A stretch of 50,075 bases of DNA from Candidatus Borkfalkia faecavium (GCA_019114755.1 DXEW01000035.1:1-50075), one strand, 5' to 3'. Positions 31,236 through 40,424 are shown, counted from the stretch's first letter. Notes: generated by a model not told the origin, from the letters alone. Program-made: numbers and translations.

Positions 31236-31473
31236 TTTTACCTATCACAAGAGCACTTACAACGCCTACGACGCGCAGCAGATCGTATTTGAGGCGCGCC
31301 GCTACGAGAGCGACATCATTTTAGAAAACGCCAACAAGCGCGCCAACGCCAAGAGCATCATCGGGCTCCTGTCCATGAAGTTTTTGCAGGGCGACGAATA
31401 CACCGTCTGCGCCGAAGGGCCGGACGCCAAGGCGGCGGCACGGGGCGTTGCCGATTTTATCGCCAAACTCTAA
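31222..31473 (+). CDS. crh: Crh-like HPr homologue lacking the catalytic histidine
   Basis: The protein has 83 residues with the HPr fold. The HprK site is intact: NAKSIIGLLSM with Ser45. The PTS active-site block is lost; where HPr has TGLHARPA this protein has STYNAYDA, with Asn14 for His15 and Tyr16 for Arg17. It therefore cannot take part in PEP-dependent sugar transport and should serve as a CcpA corepressor when serine-phosphorylated. Crh follows whiA in Bacillus too. It overlaps whiA by 14 bp; SD CGGAGGT. Confidence 0.85.
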   Translation: MERANFTYHKSTYNAYDAQQIVFEARRYESDIILENANKRANAKSIIGLLSMKFLQGDEYTVCAEGPDAKAAARGVADFIAKL

Positions 31474-31507
31474 AGCGTATATATGAAATAAAACAGCGGA
31501 GAAAACA

Positions 31508-34500
31508 ATGGCAGAATTCGTACATTTACATGTACATACAGAATATAGTTTGCTGGACGGCGCCTGCAAGGTCAAGGAGCTGGTGGGTTATTGCGCCAAA
31601 AACGGCATCAAGTCCATCGCCATCACCGACCACGGCAACATGTACGCGACGCTGCAATTTGCCGAGCAGTGCCGCAAAAACAACATCCAGGCCATCATCG
31701 GCTGCGAGCTGTACATGACGCAGGATCTGCACGTCAAAGACAATACCTCCTCGTTCGAGCACCTCATTTTGCTGGCGAAGAACAAAAAGGGGTACCATAA
31801 CCTGGTCAAGCTGGATTCTATCGCCTATGTAGACGGGTTTTATTATAAGCCGCGCGTCGATTACAAGACGCTGCGTGAACACAGCGAGGGGCTGGTGTGC
31901 CTTTCCGCCTGCCTCGCGGGCAGGATCCCGCGCCTGCTGCTGCGCGGCGACTACGAAGGGGCAAAGCGCACGGCGCTGGAGCTGAAAGAGATCTTCGGCG
32001 AAGATTTTTATATCGAGATACAGGACCACGGGCTGGAAGAACAGCGCCGCGTGCTGCCGCTTTTGCTGCAGCTTTCCAAAGAGCTCGGCATCCCGCCCGT
32101 CGCCACCAACGACGTGCACTATATCCGCGCCGAAGACTGGGAGATGCAGGACGTATTGATGTGCATCCAGACAAAGCGCACCATCGACGATCCCAAGCGC
32201 ATGAAATTCGATACCCACGAATTTTACCTCAAATCGGCGGAAGAGATGGCGGAATTGTTCTCGTATGTTCCCGAGGCGATCTCCAACACCCTCGTCATCG
32301 CCGAAAAGTGCAATGAAGAGCCCTGCTTCGACCTCAAAGACAACGGCGACCCCATCAAGGACAAGTCGCTCATCCCCGGCTACACGCCCGAGGACGGCTC
32401 CGACCCCAAAGACTATCTGACCAGGCTGACGTGGGAGGGGCTGCGCCGCCGCTACGGCGAGATCACCGAAGCGGTCAAAAAGCGCGCCGATTACGAGCTG
32501 GGCATCATCCTCGGCATGGGCTTTGCCGAGTATTACCTCATCGTCATGGACTTTATCCAGTGGTCCAAAGAGCGCGGCATCCCGGTAGGGCCGGGGCGCG
32601 GCAGCGGCGCGGCGAGCATCGTCGCCTACGCTGTCGGCATCACCGACATCGACCCGCTCAAGTATGACCTCTTCTTCGAGCGGTTTTTGAACCCCGACCG
32701 CGTCACCATGCCCGATTTCGACGTCGACTTCTGTAACGAACGCCGGCAGGAGACCATCGAATACGTCCGCAAGAAATATCATCCCGAAAACGTGGCGCAG
32801 ATCGTCACCTTCGGTACCCTCGCTTCCAAGGCCGCCATCAAAGACGTCGGCCGCGTGCTGCGCGTGCCGTATTCGGAGACGGACCGCGTCACCAAGCTCA
32901 TGGACGGCAAATCGACCATCGGCGAGCTGCTCGGCCGCAACATCCCCGGGCTGAAGCAAAAGATCGGGGAAGAGGCGGACGAAGACAAGCGCAGGGAACT
33001 GGAAAAGAAGCTGGACGAGCAGGAAAAGAAGCGCAACCCCGAATTCATCCAGATCTATGAAACGGACGAACTGCTGCGGCGGGTGATCGACATGTCGCTC
33101 AAATTGGAGGGCATGCCGCGCAACACCTCCATGCACGCGGCGGGCGTGGTCATCTGCCGCAAACCCATCGCCGACGCCGTGCCCCTTTCTCGCAACGGCG
33201 AAGACGTCACCACCCAGTTCAACATGAAAGAGGTGGAGTCCATCGGCATGCTGAAGATGGACTTCCTCGCCCTGACCACGCTGACGGATATCAAAAAGGC
33301 GTGCGATTATATCAAAGAAGACACCGACCGCGTCATCGACTGGGACGAGATCGGCTACGACAACAAAGAGGCGTACGGGCTCATCTCCGAAGGGGATACC
33401 GACGCCGTGTTCCAGCTCGAACAAGGCGGCATGAAAAAGTTCATGAAAGAGCTCAAGCCGGGCTGCCTGGAAGACATCATCGCAGGCGTGGCGCTGTACC
33501 GCCCCGGCCCCATGGCGTATATCCCCACCTATATCGCCAACAAGCTCAACCCCTCGCAGGTCAAGTACGACTGCCCGCAGCTGGAGCATATCTTAAAGGT
33601 CACCTACGGGGTCATCGTCTATCAGGAACAGGTCATGCAGATCTTCCAGGACCTTGCGGGCTTCTCTCTGGGGCAGGCAGACCTCGTCCGCCGCGCCATG
33701 GGCAAGAAGAACAAGGCGGAGCTGATGGCGCAGAAGGACAAGTTCATCTTCGGCAACCGCGAGTCGGGCGGCAACATCGACGGCGCCGTCAGCCGCGGCA
33801 TCTCCAAAGAGGTCGCCGCCAAGATCTTCGGCGACATGGAGAGCTTCGCCAGCTACGCTTTCAACAAGGCGCACGCCACCTGCTACGCGGTGCTTGCCTA
33901 CCGCACGGCGTATCTGAAGCGCTTCTATCCCAAAGAATTCCTCGCCGCCATCCTCAACAATCGCATCGACAAGATCGAAGAGGTCTCCAAATACATCATC
34001 TACCTCAAGGAGAAGAACATCCTCGTCCTGCAGCCGGACGTCAACAAGAGCAAGGCATATTTTTCGGTGCAGGGGAACGGCGTGCGCTTCGGCCTCAGTG
34101 CCCTGAAGGGCGTCGGCGTCAACGCCACGCAGGCGATCATCGACGAGCGCGAGAAGAACGGCGACTTCAAAAACTTTGCCGACTTCGTGTTCCGCTGCGC
34201 GCAGCTGCTCAACAAGCGCATGCTGGAAGGGTTGATCTGCGCGGGCGCCTTTGACAGCTTCGGCCACCGCCGCTCGCAGCTTTTGGCCGTGTACGACGGC
34301 GTGCTCGACCGCGCCAACAAGATCAACAAGCAAAAGCAGAGCATGCAGATGAGCCTGTTCGGCGACATCATCGAAGAGGACGTGACGGACATTTCCTATC
34401 CCGACATCCCCGAATTGGAGATGAGCGAAAAGCTCTCCAAAGAAAAGGCGGTGCTGGGCGTTTACGTCAGCGGCCATCCCTTTGAAAAGTATGCCGACCG

Positions 34501-35095
34501 CTTCAAAGACTGCACCTTCTCCTGCCAGAAGCTGCAAAACTACGAAGAGGACGACGAGGGCCGCAAGAGCTATCCAGAACTGACCGACGGCGCCCCCGTC
34601 ACCATGGGCGGCATCATCGGCTCCTTCAAAAAGATCAATACCCGCTCCGGCGCGCCGATGGCGTTCATCTCGGTGGACGACTTGTACGGCAGCATCGAGT
34701 GCGTCGCCTTTCCCGCCGTGTTCGAAAAGATCCGCGAGGCGGTGGTGCCGGACAAGATCGTGCGGCTTGCGGGCAAACTGCAGCTGGACGAAGAGAAGGC
34801 GCCCGTCATCATCCTCGACAAGATGAGCGAATACGTCGAGCGCGAAAGCGCGCAGGCGGCCGCGCCCGAACAGGTCAAAAAGAGGGAACACGCCTTATGG
34901 CTGAACGCTTCGCTGTTGACGGAAGAGGAGTTCGACGAATTCATCGGCCTGTTCACCCATTACATGAACGGCAATACCGTCGTCAAGATCAAGCGGGGCG
35001 GCAAGTTGTTCAAGATGGCGGGCGTGCATTACTGCCACGGCCTGCACGACGAGCTGCGCCTGTACCTGAATGACGGCGAGATCGTCATGGTATAA
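31508..35095 (+). CDS. dnaE: DNA polymerase III alpha subunit
   Basis: The protein has 1195 residues. The N-terminal PHP domain keeps its metal ligands (FVHLHVHTEYSLLDG, residues 4-18; ITDHGNM near 39). The polymerase domain holds the catalytic PDFDVDF motif at 402-408 and GPGRGSGAAS near 362. Tandem HhH, OB fold (about 1020-1110) and a short C-terminal domain follow. The DnaE-type enzyme in Firmicutes works with PolC at the fork. SD GCGGAG precedes the ATG. Followed by pfkA, a common clostridial order. Confidence 0.96.
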   Translation: MAEFVHLHVHTEYSLLDGACKVKELVGYCAKNGIKSIAITDHGNMYATLQFAEQCRKNNIQAIIGCELYMTQDLHVKDNTSSFEHLILLAKNKKGYHNLVKLDSIAYVDGFYYKPRVDYKTLREHSEGLVCLSACLAGRIPRLLLRGDYEGAKRTALELKEIFGEDFYIEIQDHGLEEQRRVLPLLLQLSKELGIPPVATNDVHYIRAEDWEMQDVLMCIQTKRTIDDPKRMKFDTHEFYLKSAEEMAELFSYVPEAISNTLVIAEKCNEEPCFDLKDNGDPIKDKSLIPGYTPEDGSDPKDYLTRLTWEGLRRRYGEITEAVKKRADYELGIILGMGFAEYYLIVMDFIQWSKERGIPVGPGRGSGAASIVAYAVGITDIDPLKYDLFFERFLNPDRVTMPDFDVDFCNERRQETIEYVRKKYHPENVAQIVTFGTLASKAAIKDVGRVLRVPYSETDRVTKLMDGKSTIGELLGRNIPGLKQKIGEEADEDKRRELEKKLDEQEKKRNPEFIQIYETDELLRRVIDMSLKLEGMPRNTSMHAAGVVICRKPIADAVPLSRNGEDVTTQFNMKEVESIGMLKMDFLALTTLTDIKKACDYIKEDTDRVIDWDEIGYDNKEAYGLISEGDTDAVFQLEQGGMKKFMKELKPGCLEDIIAGVALYRPGPMAYIPTYIANKLNPSQVKYDCPQLEHILKVTYGVIVYQEQVMQIFQDLAGFSLGQADLVRRAMGKKNKAELMAQKDKFIFGNRESGGNIDGAVSRGISKEVAAKIFGDMESFASYAFNKAHATCYAVLAYRTAYLKRFYPKEFLAAILNNRIDKIEEVSKYIIYLKEKNILVLQPDVNKSKAYFSVQGNGVRFGLSALKGVGVNATQAIIDEREKNGDFKNFADFVFRCAQLLNKRMLEGLICAGAFDSFGHRRSQLLAVYDGVLDRANKINKQKQSMQMSLFGDIIEEDVTDISYPDIPELEMSEKLSKEKAVLGVYVSGHPFEKYADRFKDCTFSCQKLQNYEEDDEGRKSYPELTDGAPVTMGGIIGSFKKINTRSGAPMAFISVDDLYGSIECVAFPAVFEKIREAVVPDKIVRLAGKLQLDEEKAPVIILDKMSEYVERESAQAAAPEQVKKREHALWLNASLLTEEEFDEFIGLFTHYMNGNTVVKIKRGGKLFKMAGVHYCHGLHDELRLYLNDGEIVMV

Positions 35096-35182
35096 GGCGT
35101 GGTATCGTTGAGATTGACAAAAAATGTTAAAAAGTCAAATTTTTTGCCTGTGCGGGATATAAGTGTGCAAAACACTTTTAAT

Positions 35183-35210
35183 TTGTGTGGGAAATTTGCT
35201 ATAATATACT
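35183..35210 (+). promoter_or_regulatory. candidate promoter of pfkA
   Basis: TTGTGT at 35183-35188, 16-bp spacer, TATACT at 35205-35210; an overlapping TATAAT lies at 35200-35205. Just upstream, AAGTG-tgcaaaa-CACTT (about 35161-35177) is an inverted repeat. The leader contains GGCAA/TTGCC (about 35219-35233). Confidence 0.55.
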
Positions 35211-35254
35211 CGGAATAGGGCAAATTTTTTGCCGGAACCAACTGGAGGAATGTT

Positions 35255-36217
35255 ATGAAAAGAATCGGTGTGTTGACAAGCGGCGGCGACGCGCCCGGCA
35301 TGAACGCCTGTATCCGTGCGGTCGTCAGAACGGCAAAGTATTTCGGCATGGAGATCTACGGGATCAAACAGGGCTATGCGGGCCTGATCAACGACGATAT
35401 GGTGCCGATGGAGATGCGCAGCGTTTCCGACATCGTGCAGCGCGGCGGCACCATGCTTCGTACCGCCCGCTGTGTGGAAATGTACACGGTAGAGGGGCAG
35501 AAGCAGGCCGTCAAAACGCTCAACGACCGCGGCATCGAAGGCTTGGTCGTCATCGGCGGCGACGGTTCGTTCCGCGGCGCCAAATGCCTGAGCGAGGAAT
35601 ACGGCATCCCCACCATCGGTATCCCCGGCACCATCGATAACGACCTGGAATATACCGATTACACCCTCGGCTTCGATACGGCAGTCAACACCTGTCTCGA
35701 CATCATCAATAAACTGCGCGACACCATGACCTCGCACGAGCGCATCAGCGTGGTCGAGGTAATGGGCCGCCGCTGCGGCGACATCGCCCTGTATTCGGGC
35801 ATCGCCAGCGGCGCCGAGATCATCATCGTCCCCGAGATCGCCTACGACATGGAAGACGTCGTCCTGCGCATCAACCGCAGCCGCGCCAACGGCAAGCATT
35901 CCAACATCATCGTGCTGGCAGAAGGCGTCGCCACGGCGGACGAATTCTCGAAAAAGCTGCAGGCGATGACCACCTATTCGGTGCGCGGCACCACCATCGG
36001 CCATGTGCAGAGGGGCGGCTCGCCCTCCATGGCGGACAGGATGCTGGCGGCCCAGTTCGGCAACCGCGCCGTGCGCATGCTCAAAGACGGCGTCGGCAAC
36101 CGCGTCGTCGGTATCCATAAAAACGAGATCATCGATCTGGATATCATCGAGGCGGTCAGCATGAAGAAGAAGTTCAACTACGAACTGTACGAGACGCTGC
36201 AGATGATCTCCATGTAA
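35255..36217 (+). CDS. pfkA: ATP-dependent 6-phosphofructokinase
   Basis: The glycolytic kinase has 320 residues. TSGGDAPGMNA (8-18) and IGGDGSFRGA near 101 form the nucleotide site. In GIPGTIDND near 123 the residue after Pro is Gly, which indicates ATP rather than pyrophosphate use. The catalytic Asp of TIDND is present and MGRRCGDIA follows near 168. SD GGAGGA precedes the ATG. Confidence 0.95.
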   Translation: MKRIGVLTSGGDAPGMNACIRAVVRTAKYFGMEIYGIKQGYAGLINDDMVPMEMRSVSDIVQRGGTMLRTARCVEMYTVEGQKQAVKTLNDRGIEGLVVIGGDGSFRGAKCLSEEYGIPTIGIPGTIDNDLEYTDYTLGFDTAVNTCLDIINKLRDTMTSHERISVVEVMGRRCGDIALYSGIASGAEIIIVPEIAYDMEDVVLRINRSRANGKHSNIIVLAEGVATADEFSKKLQAMTTYSVRGTTIGHVQRGGSPSMADRMLAAQFGNRAVRMLKDGVGNRVVGIHKNEIIDLDIIEAVSMKKKFNYELYETLQMISM

Positions 36218-36233
36218 CATAAAAAACGAAAAC

Positions 36234-36265
36234 GGCCATGGCAACCGCCATGGCCTTGCTTTTTT
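36234..36265 (+). terminator. intrinsic terminator after pfkA
   Basis: GGCCATGGC at 36234-36242 and GCCATGGCC at 36247-36255 around AACC, then TTGCTTTTTT. Further on, TCCGCGCCGATACGGGC occurs twice (about 36267 and 36304) before the convergent tmcAL stop. Confidence 0.88.
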
Positions 36266-36335
36266 GTCCGCGCCGATACGGGCGCCGACATGAGCCGTTT
36301 TTATCCGCGCCGATACGGGCAGCCGATCGCGCCGC

Positions 36336-37511
36336 TCATATGAGCAGCAGATTGTCCGCTTCCGCCCGCCCTGCCGTCACCGCATACAGCGATGCCGCGA
36401 GTGCGTCTTTGGCATATACTTCCGCCGCCGTGCCGCACAGCTTCTGTTCGTCCGCTCTGCGGGCGACGAGGGGAAAGGCAGAGCGCGCCAGCGCCGCAAG
36501 GAGAGGACGCGCGGCCTCTTTTTTGACGGCGAGCGGCTTGATATACAGCGGCTCGCGCAGGGCGCTGCGCACGAGCGGGGTGCGGATATCGAGGGCGGAT
36601 GCGAGCAGGATGCGGCGGATGCGGGAAGAGGTGTAGCGCCTGCTCGTCGTGGCGGCGACCAGCCGCTCGTAGTCGGGATAGGTGCGGGCGGCGGATAGAA
36701 GCAGATTCTCCAGCCCTTCGCCGCAGTCGAAGATCTCCCGCAGTCGTGCGGGGCCGCCCTGCAGCAGGGCGTACAGCGCCGCGCCGCGGTAGAGTGCAGG
36801 GGACACGGCCTCTTGGAAGCAGGCGGAAACATAGGGCGGAACGCTCTCGGCGGCGTCTGCCGCGCGCCCTTCGCGCACGGCGGCACGGATGGAAGTGGCG
36901 GAAGAGAACCTGCCGCCGAGGGAAGTATCCGTATGCCCGCAGCCCCTGCGCCGAACGGGCAGAAGGGCGGCGGTGCTGCCGCAGGCAAGGAGCGCCTTCG
37001 CATATTCGACCCCCAGTGTATTGTTGGGCGAGCGCAGAAGCAGCGCCGCCGCCTGCGGAGAGGTATGCGCCAGCGCTTCGCCGCGCGCCTTCAAAAAGCT
37101 CATGCCCGATCGCAGCCCGCTGCGGAGCGCCGCGCGGAAGGCGGGGTTTTCCTCTTTGGCGGCGCGGGCGGCGGCAAAAAAGTCGTCCGCGCTCCCGCGT
37201 TCACACCCGAAGGCGAGCGCGGAAAGATCGGGCAGGGAGGCGAGCAGGCGCACGGCGCCCGCGGCAAAGATCTCGGCGGGCGCGGCGGCAAAGAGGACGG
37301 GCAGCTCGATGACGGCGTCCGCCCCCGCCAAAACGGCGTGGCGGGCCCTTGTATAGCGCCCGAACAGCGCCGGTTCGCCCCGCTGGGTGAAACAGCCGCT
37401 CATCACGCAGACGACGGCGTCGCAGCCGCTGCGTGCACGCGCCTCTTGCAGCAGGTAGGCGTGCCCGTTATGGAGGGGATTGTATTCGCAAATTACGCCG
37501 CAAATTTTCAT
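36336..37511 (-). CDS. tmcAL: tRNA(Met) cytidine acetate ligase
   Basis: The protein has 391 residues of the YlbM/TmcAL family, which uses acetate and ATP to make N4-acetylcytidine at the wobble position of elongator tRNA-Met. The nucleotidyltransferase motif is GVICEYNPLHNGH (5-17), with SGCFTQRGEPA near 40 and RSPNNTLGVEYAKAL near 155. The placement beside pta-ackA fits acetate use. The start at 37511 gives the normal MKICGVICEYNP terminus; the SD is weak. It diverges from pta across a 140-bp gap. Confidence 0.9.
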   Translation of the reverse strand: MKICGVICEYNPLHNGHAYLLQEARARSGCDAVVCVMSGCFTQRGEPALFGRYTRARHAVLAGADAVIELPVLFAAAPAEIFAAGAVRLLASLPDLSALAFGCERGSADDFFAAARAAKEENPAFRAALRSGLRSGMSFLKARGEALAHTSPQAAALLLRSPNNTLGVEYAKALLACGSTAALLPVRRRGCGHTDTSLGGRFSSATSIRAAVREGRAADAAESVPPYVSACFQEAVSPALYRGAALYALLQGGPARLREIFDCGEGLENLLLSAARTYPDYERLVAATTSRRYTSSRIRRILLASALDIRTPLVRSALREPLYIKPLAVKKEAARPLLAALARSAFPLVARRADEQKLCGTAAEVYAKDALAASLYAVTAGRAEADNLLLI

Positions 37512-37527
37512 TTTTTTTGAGAAAACC

Positions 37528-37556
37528 TTTACTTTTGGATTTAATTCAGTTATAAT
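37528..37556 (+). promoter_or_regulatory. promoter of pta
   Basis: TTTACT at 37528-37533, 17-bp spacer, TATAAT at 37551-37556. On the opposite strand a TATAAT reading at 37608-37603 may serve tmcAL, so the two promoters could face each other in the gap. Confidence 0.65.
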
Positions 37557-37582
37557 AGTAATAGTGGGCGGTCTGGCAGACG

Positions 37583-37604
37583 ATAAACGGCCTGTGCCGT
37601 TTAT
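37583..37604 (+). other. hairpin in the pta leader
   Basis: ATAAACGG and CCGTTTAT form a perfect 8-bp stem around loop CCTGTG within an approximately 90-nt leader. No T-run follows; the function is unknown. Confidence 0.4.
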
Positions 37605-37651
37605 TATATACCGTTTCCGCCAAAAAATAAAGCGATTGAGGTTGGTTTGCA

Positions 37652-38728
37652 ATGGCTGATTTTTTCAACAAAGTAAAAGACAAAATGTCCGCCGTCAAGG
37701 ACAAACTTGGCGAGATGATCGAAAAGGAAGAAGACACCTTTCTTTACCGGATCAAAAAGCGCGCTTCCGAGCTGAATAAGCGCATCGTGCTGTGCGAGGG
37801 GGAAGACAGCCGCGTAGTCAAGGCCGCCTCCGTCGCCGCCAAGCAGGGCGTCGCCAAGATCGTGCTCCTCGGCAATGCCGAGCAGATCGCGAAGGACAAC
37901 CCTGACATCGACCTGAGCGCGGTCGAGATCGTAGACCCCGCCGCGAGCGAAAAGCGTGCGGAATATGCGGCGCTCCTGTATCAGCTGCGCCAGGCAAAGG
38001 GCATGACGCAGGAAGAGGCGGAAAAACTCTCCTACGACAATACATATTTCGGCGTGTTGATGGTCAAGGCAGGGGATGCGGACGGCCTCGTCTCCGGCGC
38101 CTGCCATTCCACCGCCAACACCCTGCGCCCCGGCCTGCAGATCGTCAAAGCGGCGCCCGGCGTGCCGCTTGTATCCAGCTGCTTTTTCATGGTAGCGCCG
38201 CCCGCTGGCAACCAGTACTGTGAAGACGGCGTGTTCATCTATTCCGACTGCGGCCTGAACGAGAACCCGAACAGCGAACAGCTGGCAGAGATCGCCATCA
38301 TCTCCGCAAAGACGGCGGAAAAGATCGCGGGGCTGGAGCCGCGCGTGGCCATGCTCTCCTTCTCCACGAAGGGCAGCGCCAAACACGCGGATATCGACAA
38401 GGTGACGGCGGCATACCGCATCGCCAAAGAAAAGGCGCCCGATCTGGCGCTGGACGGCGAACTGCAGCTGGATTCCGCCATCGTTCCCGCGGTGGCAAAG
38501 TCGAAAGCGCCGGGCTCTAAAGTGGCGGGGCACGCAAACGTGCTCATCTTCCCCGATCTGGACGCCGGCAACATCGGCTACAAGCTCACGGAGCGCCTGG
38601 GCGGCTTTATGGCGGTCGGCCCCGTCTGCCAGGGCTTTGCCAAGCCGATCAACGACCTTTCCCGCGGCTGCAAGTGGGAAGATATCGTCGCCACCATCGC
38701 CATCACGGCATTGCAGACGCAGATGTAA
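37652..38728 (+). CDS. pta: phosphate acetyltransferase
   Basis: The protein has 358 residues and converts acetyl-CoA to acetyl phosphate. The core starts at KRIVLCEGEDSRV (about 43) and contains DGLVSGACHSTA near 146 and GHANVLIFPDLDAGNIGYK near 291. An additional amphipathic, Lys/Glu-rich helix of about 30 residues precedes the normal start (FFNKVKDKMSAVKDKLGEMI). It pairs with ackA 34 bp downstream. Confidence 0.94.
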   Translation: MADFFNKVKDKMSAVKDKLGEMIEKEEDTFLYRIKKRASELNKRIVLCEGEDSRVVKAASVAAKQGVAKIVLLGNAEQIAKDNPDIDLSAVEIVDPAASEKRAEYAALLYQLRQAKGMTQEEAEKLSYDNTYFGVLMVKAGDADGLVSGACHSTANTLRPGLQIVKAAPGVPLVSSCFFMVAPPAGNQYCEDGVFIYSDCGLNENPNSEQLAEIAIISAKTAEKIAGLEPRVAMLSFSTKGSAKHADIDKVTAAYRIAKEKAPDLALDGELQLDSAIVPAVAKSKAPGSKVAGHANVLIFPDLDAGNIGYKLTERLGGFMAVGPVCQGFAKPINDLSRGCKWEDIVATIAITALQTQM

Positions 38729-38762
38729 CAGTTTTGAGAAATAACAGACAGGAGTCCGACAG

Positions 38763-39962
38763 ATGAAAATTTTGGTCGTAAACGCAGGCAGTTCTTCCCT
38801 CAAATATCAGCTGTTCGATATGGACACCGAATCGGTGATCGTAAAGGGCGGCGTGGAGCGCATCGGTATCCGCGGCAGCGTGCTGCACCACAAGTGGGCG
38901 CAGGGCGAAAAGGTGATCGAGCAGGATATGCCCAATCACAAGGTCGCCATGCAGGCGGTGTTGGACGCGCTCGTGCATCCCGAATACGGCGCTATTCATT
39001 CGATGTCTGAGATCGACGCCGTCGGCCACCGCGTGCTGCACAGCGGCGGCGACTTCGACGGGTCCGTGCTCCTCGACGACGAGGTGCTCAAGATCTGCAA
39101 AAAGAACGCCGAACTCGGCCCGCTGCACATGCCCGCCAATATCCTGGGCATCGAGGCCTGCCGCGAAGTCATGCCGCACACGCCGATGGCGCTGGTGTTC
39201 GACACGGCGTTCCACGCCACCATGCCGCCGCACGCCTATATGTACGCGGTCGACTACGACGATTACAAGAATTATAAAGTGCGCAAATACGGCTTCCACG
39301 GCACCAGCCATAAGTACGTCTCGCAGGAGGCGATCAAATACCTGGGCAGGGGAGCCGCGGGCACCAAGATCATCACCGCGCACCTGGGCGGCGGCTCTTC
39401 GCTGAGCGCCGTGATGGACGGCAAATGCGTGGATACGAGCATGGGCTTTACACCGCTGGCGGGCGTGCCGATGGGCACCCGTTCGGGTGATATCGACCCC
39501 GCCGTGCTCGAATTTTTGGCGGCGAAGAAGGGCTACACCGTCCTCGACTGCATCAATTACCTCAATAAGCAGTGCGGCGTGGCGGGCATCAGCGGCATCT
39601 CCAGTGACTTCCGCGACCTGACGAAGGCGGCCGCCGAAGGGAACGAGCGCGCGCAGCTCGCCCTCGACATGTTCGCCTATGCGGTCAAAAAATACATCGG
39701 CTCGTATATCGCCGCCATGGACGGGCTCGACTGCCTCGTATTCACGGCGGGCATCGGCGAAAACACCTGGCAGGTGCGCGAGATGATCTGCGACAAGATG
39801 GATTGCTTCGGCATCGCTCTCGACGCCGAAAAGAACCGCCTGAAGAACGACGGCGCCATCCACGACATCACCGGAGAAGGTTCCAAGGTCAAAGTGCTCG
39901 TCATCCCCACCAACGAAGAGCTCGTCATCGCGCGCGAGACCAAAGAACTGGTGGAAGCGTAA
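38763..39962 (+). CDS. ackA: acetate kinase
   Basis: The protein has 399 residues and makes ATP from acetyl phosphate. VNAGSSSLKYQLFD (5-18), FDTAFHATMP near 147, KYGFHGTSHKYVS near 174, THLGGGSS-like AHLGGGSS near 207, and GDIDPAV and FTAGIGEN near 323 are all conserved. A DUF177/yceD gene, usually found between ackA and rpmF, is absent. Confidence 0.96.
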   Translation: MKILVVNAGSSSLKYQLFDMDTESVIVKGGVERIGIRGSVLHHKWAQGEKVIEQDMPNHKVAMQAVLDALVHPEYGAIHSMSEIDAVGHRVLHSGGDFDGSVLLDDEVLKICKKNAELGPLHMPANILGIEACREVMPHTPMALVFDTAFHATMPPHAYMYAVDYDDYKNYKVRKYGFHGTSHKYVSQEAIKYLGRGAAGTKIITAHLGGGSSLSAVMDGKCVDTSMGFTPLAGVPMGTRSGDIDPAVLEFLAAKKGYTVLDCINYLNKQCGVAGISGISSDFRDLTKAAAEGNERAQLALDMFAYAVKKYIGSYIAAMDGLDCLVFTAGIGENTWQVREMICDKMDCFGIALDAEKNRLKNDGAIHDITGEGSKVKVLVIPTNEELVIARETKELVEA

Positions 39963-40014
39963 GGTGTGCGCCTAAAAAATTGTATGCCGTGCATGAATTC
40001 GGCACAAAATAAGT

Positions 40015-40043
40015 TGACAAAGCATACGAAAAGTTATATAATT
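40015..40043 (+). promoter_or_regulatory. consensus promoter of rpmF
   Basis: Perfect TTGACA at 40015-40020, 17-bp spacer and TATAAT at 40038-40043: the strongest housekeeping promoter in the window. A TGCCG/CGGCA hairpin just upstream (about 39986-40005) may weakly terminate ackA. Confidence 0.9.
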
Positions 40044-40050
40044 TTACAGT

Positions 40051-40066
40051 CAAAGCGCTATTTGAA
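40051..40066 (+). promoter_or_regulatory. cre-like palindrome at the rpmF transcription start
   Basis: TCAAAGCGCTATTTGA is centred just downstream of the predicted +1. It resembles the CcpA cre box (TGAAAGCGCTTTCA type), but the usual G at position 2 is C. Confidence 0.35.
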
Positions 40067-40097
40067 CGTAAAATACTGAAAAGAGGTGTAAATAAAG

Positions 40098-40283
40098 ATG
40101 GCGGTACCTAAGTCAAAACAATCGAAACAGAGAACCAATACTCGTTATGCAAACTTCAAGGCCGCGGCACCTGCTCTCGTTGAGTGTCCTCATTGCCACG
40201 AGCTGAAGCAGCCGCACAAAGTCTGCAAAAAGTGCGGGTACTACGACGGTCAGGAAGTTGTGAAAGTCGAAGAGGACAAGTAA
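40098..40283 (+). CDS. rpmF: 50S ribosomal protein L32
   Basis: The protein has 61 residues and starts MAVPKSKQSKQRTNTRYA, as L32 does. It is the zinc-binding form, with CPHC (30-33) and CKKC (43-46). SD AGAGGTG precedes the ATG. Monocistronic between its own promoter and a terminator. Confidence 0.97.
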   Translation: MAVPKSKQSKQRTNTRYANFKAAAPALVECPHCHELKQPHKVCKKCGYYDGQEVVKVEEDK

Positions 40284-40295
40284 TTTGCAACCGAC

Positions 40296-40326
40296 AAAAG
40301 CGGCGGCCATCCGGCTGCCGCTTTTT
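40296..40326 (+). terminator. intrinsic terminator after rpmF
   Basis: AAAAGCGGC at 40296-40304 and GCCGCTTTT at 40317-40325, with inner GGCC/GGCT pairs and a T-run. Confidence 0.88.
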
Positions 40327-40390
40327 GCCGCCCAAAAGTGCTATCGTTCGGCCGCGCTTTTTGCCGCGCCCGAAACGTGCAGGGCATAGA

Positions 40391-40424
40391 AAAGAGGTAT
40401 CGGATGGCCGATACCTCTTTTTGT
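40391..40424 (-). terminator. terminator of clpB, potentially bidirectional
   Basis: AAAGAGGTATCG at 40391-40402 and CGATACCTCTTT at 40409-40420 make a perfect 12-bp stem with A and T runs on either side. It adjoins the clpB stop codon on the minus strand. Between this and the rpmF terminator lies a GC-rich spacer without a gene. Confidence 0.85.

Noticed and set aside
31526-33589. 687-codon minus-strand frame
   Set aside because: Antisense to the polymerase gene dnaE, which is unmistakable; the composition is a codon-mirror artefact.
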